From Morinoia aosen (taxonomy: Eukaryota > Arthropoda > Malacostraca > Amphipoda > Talitridae), in NCBI GenBank assembly GCA_030386875.1, contig CM059577.1:22207038-22271037 (forward strand): DNA of 64,000 nucleotides, written 5' to 3'. Both the position numbers and the translations under genes were made by a program. Of this stretch, positions 46,000 to 55,600 are shown piece after piece (the first letter of the stretch is position 1; each line of letters opens with the position of its first letter). The notes beneath the pieces were generated by a model that was not told where the DNA came from, did not search any database, and saw only the letters and a list, made by a program, of their open reading frames with translations.

Positions 46000-47791
46000 A
46001 GCTCATTTTACACCTGCGGTGTGGAGCGACGGTGTGGAGCGACAGTGAACTTGCAACAGCTCCGCCCACGAGAGGATTGAGCGTCCGTGCACACCTACTT
46101 GCTTTTACATTGCCGCTCAATACAACGCTCCTTCCCGAGAGACAGCAATCATCACACAGGGCTCCCCTCTGGTTTTTTCCACCCAGATCTGTTTTTTTTC
46201 GATTCCTGCTGGGTTTCTAGGTTTAATTTTTGATATATTGATAAATATGTTTTTTTTTTGAGTCTGACAGTAAATTCATTATTCCCTGAAGTTAATTTCA
46301 TAATGCAGTAAGAATTATTGTTTCAACACCGTATGAAAATGAATATCTGATTCAAAACCACGCCTGTGGGATGGGGTAGAACGTGTTCAATCTGTTTCTC
46401 GACATTAAAAACGCGGAACGAACGAGTATCTTACGAACTTGCAAGCCCGGCCAAGCCAGGGATAGCCGGCGCTCCACTTGTGTGGCTTCGATTTGCTTGA
46501 CACGTAGCAGTGAGATGACACGCATTTTGATCGTAAAACTGGTCGTGCATTCCTTTAAATGAATGTCTAAAAATTAATTTTTTTTACATTCAAATTTTCA
46601 TATTATTGCCGCACTAGTATTCAAAATGGCTAGCCCTCCAAAAACGATGTCTAAAAAGAGGTATACGCAGTCTTTCAAAGAAAAATGGTTCAGGGAAAGA
46701 ATGAAAAACCTGTCATGATTGGAAGCTGAAGCCGGAATTGGTACGAGATGTCATCAACAGAGTATGTCACCAGCGTGATGAAAAGCGCCTTGGACAACAG
46801 AAAAGTCGACTTAATATTGAAATTTGCGCTGCAGAAGAGAATTAGGAGTACAGGAATAAAAGCAGCATTACCATCATTGTTTTTACTGACAAATGTTAAC
46901 TTTTACTTTTTTGTTATTAAAACTACACATCTACGTTTATTTTTTACGAATCTGGGTTTTTTCATGTTCAATCTAGGTTTATCCGAACATTTTCAGTGGG
47001 AGCCCTGATCGTCAGTATTGCTCTTGCAATACTGACGGAATACTTGGCAGAACAATTTGCAGAGTATTTACAGAATATTTTGCAGAAGTAAAAAGCTAAT
47101 ATTCTAAAAACTTTAATACTACCCAATTACCTTCAAAAAACATTGAAAATAGAAAGAAAAAATAAATACCAATTACTAATTTGTAGGTGTACTTATTTAC
47201 TTTTCCTTCAATTTCAATAATCTTCTAATGACACCTGCCGAATGTTTTCCGTCTACTTGAAGTACTTTTCCTGAGAGCAATGCACCCTGTACATTTTTAA
47301 TTGCACCGTAATTAATTTTACGTTAACACACGCTGTGTATGTTTCTTTGATTTTTTGAAGAGTGAGAGCTGCTATCTATCTTGGCCTCTCAGTGTTTGAA
47401 TTTTCATTTTAACCATTGAATTATTATAATTTGGGAAGTGAGATGTTATACTTTTAAAAGCATCTTCTCTGGGCACTCTGTTTTTATACTCTGCGAGCTT
47501 AACGTTCCATAAACATTGAAATTCTTGACATTTTTTAATAGGAGTTTTAGTTTCTTCTTTGCTCCGTAATATGTAAGCTATGACTACACATGCTCTCTAT
47601 GGTCTCAAGAGCAACTGAACGCTGTTGACTGGCAGTGCACACCGCCAATATTTAGCATGCAGAATGTTGCCGCTCCTTACCGTGAGCAAGGCAATAAGGG
47701 TCATTTTGCTCTGCTGTGGGCGGAGCTTATTTGACTAGCGGGATGGAGCGACGGTGTGGAGCGCGAAGACACCGTCAATATAAAAGGGCCT
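46000..47791. mobile_element. TIR DNA transposon remnant, PIF/Harbinger-like
   Basis: The ends AGCTCATTTTACACCTGCGG and, inverted, AGGCCCTTTTATATTGACGG are flanked by TTA on both sides (45,997-45,999; 47,792-47,794). TTA is the typical PIF/Harbinger target duplication. Both subterminal regions hold GGAGCGACGGTGTGGAGCG in direct orientation and AGCTCCGCCCAC in inverted orientation. The 1.8-kb interior has only a short broken frame. The TIRs are diverged, so assignment to superfamily is tentative. Confidence 0.5.
46626..46718 (+). pseudogene. Possible transposase N-terminus remnant
   Basis: Thirty codons from an ATG reading MASPPKTMSKKRYTQSFKEK and then W. KK-[RK]-Y..SF...W resembles the start of some domesticated hAT/ZBED-type proteins. 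A stop follows directly. It sits inside the TIR element. If it is hAT-derived, it conflicts with the TTA duplication, so the element may be nested. Confidence 0.25.
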
Positions 47792-49408
47792 TTAGTTTCT
47801 GCTCCGGTCACGCCTGCGTGGGGCTGTGCACTAAAAACGGAGACGACAATCGGTAAATGTATGATAATTGAAATGACCCAAGTTCGAATGTGATCTAATA
47901 AGGAATTCAAATTCTCTAGACACAGGTTTTGATGAAAGTGCAATTGCTAATAATTTTTGGAGGTAGTACGAGTTTGGAAAGGTTTCCTATTTATTCCACT
48001 CATACTTAATTCCATTGGGTATCGAAATCTTTGTTCGAAAGGCAGTAGTATAAATGAAATACAGCAGGAACACGAACAGACATATTTGTTATGAGAGATT
48101 AATAATAATTTCCGTTAATAATTCTGTAGGGAACAAATTAGAGTATGCCCTGCTTAGGCACATGCAGCTAACATCTTGCCTACGTATTGGGACATATAGC
48201 ATGTGTAACTCTAGGCAACCTGCTCATTCACTTACCGGTGTAAATAATAGGATTCCAATTATTACACGACCTTTTTAAAATAAAGTTCATCATAAGAGGT
48301 AAAATATTACTGTGAGGTTATATTTTACGCATTTCTTAAAAGAGATGGAAGTGTATTTGAGCAGTAAAGTTGATTTTCCAATTCTACTTCCTACAACCCA
48401 ACCAAACCAATCGTAGCAACCACGCCAACGTAGCAAATGAGTTAGGCAGCGAGTCCCAGGACACAGAGTATGGTTAGGTTACGAACAACATGGAAAGGCT
48501 CAAAATAGGACCCTGGGAGAATGAAAGGCTTACCAATCTAGAGGAACGTACTGAAAAAGATGCTAAAGTATGAGATATGTAAAACACACGCCAATAGTAC
48601 GACCTATGGAACACATACATCAGGTATTCTAAAGATAGGTACGAATAGAATGAAAAAACACTCATTTTACCTGTTTAACAAATATGTTAATCCTACGGTT
48701 TAACGTACATATATTCGAAGTATAGATTCGCAAAGAAACAGTTGAAGTGTTTTAAACAGTATGCTGGCGTATTTATTTGATGAGCGCAAAATTTCATTGT
48801 TGCATTTTGTGCCTCTTCAAGGCGTTAAATGTGGTTAATTTTAAACAATGCTGTCGAATATTGTTAAAGACTTCGTCAGAATGTTTAATACTACAGTTTA
48901 CAATTGAAGAAATTTTTTTATTGGTACATTCAGATTTCTGGCTTCATTTTCGAGTCCAATGAAATAAAATCGCCTTATTTCTTTGCAAACTAATAATCAT
49001 AGTGGACACAGGAATGAGATTGTCATCTTGGTTTGGTTTCATCGAAAATGAGTAGAAAATAACACTGTAACCCCCCACACTTTGAATAATCTCGCGCCTT
49101 ACTTCTGTTCAGTCACTATCTTTGATTTTACATTTCACGATCCTCTTTTATTCTGTGCTTGCTCTTAAGTGAGGGCAATATTCTTCCCTGTAAGTGCCAA
49201 ACTTTGTCATAACGAATGTATTTCAGAAGAATTTATAATCACTTATCATTTACTGCCATTCATTCGAAATTACTGATCGTACAACCCGTCACTGAAGTAA
49301 TCCAGTTATACATTTGTCAGTTTTTGAGTTGTCATTTCTTTCTCGTAAACATTTCCTGGTGTAAAACTAATGTCTTTCAAAAAAGAAGGTAAATTTTGCT
49401 TCGTAAGC
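47792..49408. other. Intergenic stretch, no gene seen
   Basis: AT-rich unique sequence between two mobile elements. I see no exon, RNA gene or array. Confidence 0.4.
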
Positions 49409-49995
49409 AACTTCAATAAAAAGTTAAGGGCAAATACCAAAGAAGTTCACACTGTTAAAATTGTGTGTTTCAAGCATTGACCCATCATCAACTTATGTAG
49501 ATGTTATGTTATGATTGGAAGAGTGTGATGTTAGCATTTCCGATTGTGATTTCTGAATTTTGGGGTCTATTCGTAATGTAACGAAGCTGAGAATTCTTGA
49601 ATCTCTTTTTAGGCTTATGGACAAGCCCAATCTTAATGATATGCAGAGTGCGCTTTCTTTGCTTTTGCTCGGGCAGCTGTAGCTTTGGGGAACGCTGTGC
49701 TAAATACTTTCTAACTACGTCCCATTATGCATTTCATTCATTTTCTCGCTCACTTGTGTTCATGTTATAGGTCTTTGGCGGTCTCTATCTGATTACCGTT
49801 GTCTTAACATTTCTAGTTTACATATAATGTGTGCAATTGCCTAGTCATAGTATTTAATTCTGTGTAAATGTTTGGAGATTTACAGCTGATGATGGGTCAA
49901 TGCCCGAAACGTTCATCTTGGAATTGACCACATACAATTTTACCAATGTGGACTTCTTTGATTTTTGCCCTTGACTTTTTATTAATGTTTTTCAA
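49409..49995. mobile_element. Penelope-related non-autonomous element with inverted ends
   Basis: About 85 bp at 49,409-49,495 is the inverse of 49,880-49,995. Shared stretches include AATAAAAAGT, AAGGGCAAA, CAAAGAAGT, TAAAATTGT and GCATTGACCCATCATC, with a gap of about 20 bp in the left copy. Each end carries a hammerhead-like core. The ~385-bp interior has no coding potential I can see. The relation to Penelope is inferred from shared CTGA-GATG...CGAAACGTTCAT text with the element at 62-63 kb. Confidence 0.55.
49890..49926 (+). ncRNA. Hammerhead-like ribozyme core
   Basis: CTGATGA, a GGG/CCC stem closed by a TCAATG-like loop, then GAAACG gives the full conserved hammerhead core. A diverged version (C3 changed to T) lies in reverse complement at about 49,465-49,497. 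Flanking stems were not resolved by eye. Confidence 0.5.
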
Positions 49996-51062
49996 ATAAT
50001 TTATCCTCGAATACTAATAAATTCATCAGATAAAGAGCTAATTTAAATAAAAATCTACAGACCTGCAAATAACGTTAAATTTACCGTGAATTAGAGGGTA
50101 AATCGTACATAGATGAATGAGGTATCTTCAAAAGTACAACAAACCCCGAAAAATTTGTGGCGTTCAGTAAATTGTAGAAATTTAACAATATACCAATCCA
50201 CGAATCTGCACTGTGACTTTATATGTATTAGACGTGCATCTAATGTAATATGATAGTACACGTAAATTGGATACCTAGCACACTAACACACTAGTGCCAG
50301 GTTCGATAACTCTCACTCAAATACCCAAGCTCAAGCTAAAAGAACCCGAATAGTTTAAATGCAAGGTGAAAAAAATTGAATTCGTTGACATGGAGGGCCT
50401 GCGAAATAATAAGAAAATATTTACTACAATTTAAACATGACAAAAGTGGATGTTGGAGCTACAAATTTAGATTTGACTCATAAAGTCTAAGTATAATTCG
50501 AGAAGGAGAAACTTCGAATACGAAGAAATTGAAATAGGTCCAATGATTTCCTCTGTCACCAGATTATGGCGAACTGCTCGGTGATACATGTCGCGGTGGG
50601 TTTGAGATAAGAGGGTTTAGTTACATGTTGGTCATATTCGGTGACAAATCTGTCATGTTTTGAAAAATGTGCATCGTTTTAAACATGTTTTTTTCTCGTT
50701 TCACATGTTTACCATGCTCTACGGGTGTGTCGCATAAATTTAAATGCTTCTCATAATTGATTTACTTCACAATTCAGCCGACGTGCTCGACATAATTACC
50801 GTGTCTGATCACATGTTCCGTACATTATATGAAATGGTTGAGGATATGTTAAGTTCATTTAAACGTTTGCCCATCAAATTGAAGACCAATTTGAATTCGA
50901 ATGGGAAATTTTGAGCCTTTAAATTTTAAATAAAATGTCCAGCCTATTTGTCCCCACTTTAAATTTAGACTACAAAGACTTGAAGTCCAACTTCTCCAAA
51001 TAATTTCAAGTTCACGAGCTAGTTCTCGAAATAGAACACGTAACTCTGATCCCAAATAAAAT
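49996..51062. other. Intergenic stretch beyond gene 2 3' end
   Basis: AT-rich. No feature recognised except the poly(A) hexamer at its right edge. Confidence 0.4.
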
Positions 51063-51068
51063 TTTATT
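51063..51068 (-). promoter_or_regulatory. Candidate poly(A) signal of gene 2
   Basis: AATAAA on the minus strand lies only 8 nt past the TGA stop, which would give a very short 3' UTR. Confidence 0.35.
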
Positions 51069-51076
51069 TTCTAAAT

Positions 51077-52605
51077 TCAGAAAAAATTTCCTCTTCTCCC
51101 CGCTGGGGGAGAGGTGTTCTCCCTAGCGTTGGGTGGGGGAGAGGAGGGCGGAGGAGGGGGCTGGGGAAGGAACCTTGGGGGGAGGGGAGGGGGATTGGGT
51201 GCACCCCGAGGTTCAGACGAGGGGTTGGTGGGGAGGGTTGGGGTCGTGTAGATGGCGTTGGAATCCCCGTCGGCTGAGAAGGTCGCGGGTGTTGAGTATT
51301 CGGGGAAATCTCCTGAATTTTCCTCCGCAGCTTGTTCCCTGGTGGCAGACGAGTATTTTGGAGGAGGGAAGTTGGACGAGTACGATGAAACACTCGTGGA
51401 CTGGGGAATGAAATTAGACTGAGAGGAGAAATTCCCGCAGAAGCTTTGGGGATTGTAGGACGGGGATGAAAAACTAGAGGGAGGCTTGATGAAGTACAGC
51501 CCCACGGTTGGGGAATCGTTACTGCTGAGGGTTGAGGAGTCGGTGCTTTTAGTGCTCATGGTGCTGCTGCTGTGCCTGTTGTTGCTACTGTTGCTGTTGT
51601 TGCTATGCCTGTTGTTGCTGCTGTTAGTGTTCCTGTTAACCGCGCTGCGGCTGCTACTTTTGCCAATAGTATGAGGCGCATGATAGTGACTGCGATTGTT
51701 GCTGATGTTGCTGGTGGCATCTTTGAAGGTGTCGATGATATCGTCACTGCTCTTATTGTACTTGCTGGTGAAGGGAGTGATGGTGTTGGTGGCGTTGTTG
51801 TAAGCCACAATGCTGTTGATACTCTTGCTGTTATTGATGAGGGTGTTGCTGCGAGCGTTGTGGCTGATATTGATGGTACTGGTCCTGCCACCAAAGTTGT
51901 TGTTGTTGATGACTCTGTTGATTGGGTTGCTGGCACTGCTGCTGTTGTTGTTGATGTTGCTGACACTCCTGCAGCCGACAATAATATTGCCGGTGTTGCT
52001 GCAGATGTTGCTGCTGCTGCGACTGTTAAATGTTTTGTTTGATGACCGCCCGTTGGCAACACTCTCTTCCCCAGCCTTCGGCCTCTGGTCCCCTTCCACA
52101 CTGCCTCCCCCGTTGAGTTTCAGTTCCCCCCACGATCGGGACGGCACGAGGGGGAGCCGGGGGTCATCCCCCATCAGCACGACCCCAGAGTGTCCCCCAG
52201 ACCCCAAGGTTTCCTCCCCATTCAGCCCCAGAGTGTAGGAAGTCGACATGCCCGGAGGCCCAAACGAACCTCCTTCCCCACCCTGAGAGGATGAGTTGTT
52301 CAGCCCCGATTTCTCAACCAAGAACCCCAAGTCAATGGTGTTGCTGTTGGGCTTCCTGAACATCCTTGGGGAGGTGTTCTTCCTCCTCTTCTTCCCCAGC
52401 CAAACAGCCCCGGCGACGAGCACGAGGCCTGTCACCCCCACCACAAACCCCACGATGATCCCTACGTATATGTGGTGTGCGGGGGTGGGGGGGACCCGCG
52501 CCACCGTGGGCGGGGGGACGATGGACTCCGTCCCATCCTCGGGGTGGCGGTGGCTGGCGGGGTCCAGCGGCTCTCTGAAGTCGTCCAGGGAGCACAGGCA
52601 GGGCT
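51077..52605 (-). CDS. Gene 2 terminal exon: TM helix and cytoplasmic tail
   Basis: Minus-strand acceptor GCATTTCAG|AGCCC at 52,605; open for 509 codons including the TGA at 51,077-51,079. It encodes EPCLCSLDDF, a Pro stalk, a 25-residue hydrophobic helix starting HIYVGIIVGF, and basic residues. A long tail follows with an Asn/Ser/His repeat (SSNNRHS units near 51,555-51,640) and a polyproline C-terminus. The GTTGCT-like trinucleotide look of the plus strand is the shadow of the Asn/Ser codons. Confidence 0.8.
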
Positions 52606-55600
52606 CTGAAATGCGGCTTCTATTTAGACATGGCAGTGATAGCGTTCGAACAATACACACTTCTCGAGGAAGTTTTAAGTGGCAGAGAAATTTTGAAGCG
52701 TGAAGAAATTTTGAAGATTGAAGAAAGTTTGGAAACGAGAAATATTTTAGAACTAGGTGAAATTTTGAAAATAGAAAATATTTTTAAAACAGAAGATATT
52801 TTGCAAGTTGGAGAAACTTAAAACGAAGCAATTTTGAAACTTTGAAATTTTGGCGCTTGAAGAAATTTTAAAATTTGAAGAAATTTGAGAACCTTTTTTT
52901 AAAGTGGTTATCGTTGCTACTGTTGATGCTGCGCAAGAAATCATTAACTTTTACGTTAATTTTTCATACATATTTTGAAATTTGATGAAATTTTAAAACT
53001 TTAATGAAATTTAAAATTTAAGATATAGATTCTTTAAAATTTGTAAATTTCAAGAAAAAATTAAATTTCGCACAAAATTGTACATTTTCATAATTTTTTT
53101 AAGCATGCTGAAACTTTACTGATCGTAAAACTTTACAATGATGAACGATTGCAACTTTGGTTGAACCTCGATCTATACATCTTATGCGGACTTTAACTCG
53201 TACGGATAAAAATTAATTGTTTTTATTTTATAATTACGATACCCGAGTCGAGTTATTACTGTTAGACATTTCCATTACTGGTGGTTACTGGGACATTTCC
53301 ATAACTGGTAGTAACTGGGATATTTCCATTGCTGGTAGTAACTGGGACATTTCCATTACTGGTAGTAACTGGGACATTTCCATTAGTACATGTAGAGGAT
53401 AGGCTGAGATAATCTCGTTATACGTTGCCCTATAACGAGGACGAGTATGACCCGATTTTTTCGAATATAACTCGAAGAAAATCAAAGCTTTTACCTAGTA
53501 AAACTCGGAAAACACTTGAGATCAATTGATTAGTGATTTTTTAGCCCGTAACTTTCATCTCTTCAAAATTCATAGCTAGCAATGCAATCCATCGAACTAG
53601 AAAGACTATTTATAACACCTATTGTTCCCGTTCTTCATTATTTATCCATCACTAGATGAACAGCTTCAGGCGAATGTACTGCGAAGCTACAGGGAATCGA
53701 ACCCAGAACTTGCACGTCCAAAGTGTAATTCTCTGCTCTTTCGTCAAGGAGAAAGCAAATGTAAACGAATGCATTTTAGAAGTTGCGGTGCCTAAGTTTG
53801 CTTATTTATTGATTGTTCATTTCAAGGTTGCAGCGATTGCACTCCGACACCAAAGCATCAGGGGATACTGCAATAATTTCATGAAAACATAAGGAGTATT
53901 TTGGCCCCAACTCGATTCTGTGTCTGGTATTATATGAGAGTTTTATTACCTCTTCTAATAAGAAATTGTTATCCTTTAGTTCCGTGAGTCCGGGCAGACT
54001 CCTGAGGGTACCGCCAAGCATGTAAAAATCTAGTTCATGCGTGGCAAAAAAATTTGAATGACTAGGAATTAGATAATGTATTCCCGTTAAAAAGAAATGA
54101 CTGTATGCAGTAATTTTTCAACTCTGTTAACTCTAAAGGGAACAGTAGTGACAAACCAAAAAACAAGTTCACGTGATGTTTGTTCTTGACGACTTCGATT
54201 AAAGGAGAAAAAATATATTTCTCACAGCACTAAGTAGGCCTCCCACTTGACTTTTGTGCTGTACTTTGTTTGTGTTTCACGTAAATAATTATATTAAAAT
54301 GACTTCCAAAGCCAAATTACCAAGTCCCTGTCAGAATACGGCCGGTGTTGTGTTTGGTTCTGGCGCCTTCTGCTCTCGTGCGTTGTCTCATGCGCCTTAA
54401 AGCGGACTTTGTTGATGTGTTTCGCATGGCTGCTTAAAACTTACCTTTTTAGACACTAATGAATGACGTATTTTTAAATAAAAACTATGAATGAAAGTAC
54501 AATTGTGCATTAAAAACCTCGCGCAGAGTTTTTTGTTTCTGAGGATGATTATCATAACAAAAAATAAAAATTGACGAAAATGCATCATTGACTGAGATAG
54601 GGATTCCGTTTCACGGAATTTTTACTCGCTCGTCTAAAGTTCTTTCACATTTACACTGCAGTTCCTTCGCACTACAAGCGGGGGCTGTCTAAAGTGCACA
54701 GAAGTCATTAACTTCTGCGTGAATTTCAAAGAATGCAAAAAAAGAGCAAATTTAAAATTCCTTGTTCAGGAAAAAAAGACACGCTCGACTTTTCAAACAG
54801 ACTACCTAAGAAAATTGAATCTTTGAGGGAAATCTTTAAAGAAATACTCCGAGATATTTCACTTTGTGAATAAATACGTCGCAAAGATTAAAAGAAATGT
54901 TCGGTAATGCTTGAAAAAGAATGCATGCTGCCTTAGCTCCCAATAAAATAATACATCTCTGGAGTGAGCGTGAACAAAGTTAGGTAAGTTACTTTCCCTT
55001 CAATTTGCTTCGGAGTAGCACTTTTCTGCCGCATAAGTATAGCACTGCCCTCAGTGAAATGAAAGGAAATGAAAAGAAATGAAAGGAAATGAAATTAAAT
55101 CTCGCTGCTCTCGATGGAAATCGAAGGAAATTAGGAAGTTTCCTTCCGGGACGTGAAATAACTACATTGAATACAAATTATTTGTTCTAGGAAGGATGTA
55201 CAACTAAAATGAAAATTGCAGTTATAAAATTAAATCTTCCACACTTTAAAAATTTTCCTCTCGTATAATAGAGTCTCCGGGAAAAAACTAAAAGTTCCCT
55301 CAAAGATGGCTTCGAAACTTTCTTCAAATTGAAAACTTTCAATTGTTCAATAGAGTTTCAGGCATCGCAAGGCAACTAAATCTGTGAATTGTTAAAAAAT
55401 ACGAGGGGCTGGGAGAGAGGAGAGCTGGGGACGAGGCAGGAGGGGCAGGAGGGGCAGGAGAGGCAAGACAGGCAGAAGGGGCAGAAGGGGCAGGAGGGGC
55501 AGGAGGGGCAGGAGGGACAAGACAGGTAGAAGGGGCAGGAGGGGCAGGAGGGGCAGGAGGGGCGGAAGGGGCAGGAGGAGCAGGAGGGACAAGAGAGAGC

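Noticed and set aside
45754-46120. Minus-strand frames near the TIR element (one piece reads VRRPDEYGSKRTT before a GTAATT)
   Set aside because: Considered as an exon, but no matching acceptor, no partner exon and no family could be identified.
51556-52238. Leu/Val-rich frames opposite gene 2 exon C
   Set aside because: Shadows of the Asn/Ser codons of the real exon on the other strand.
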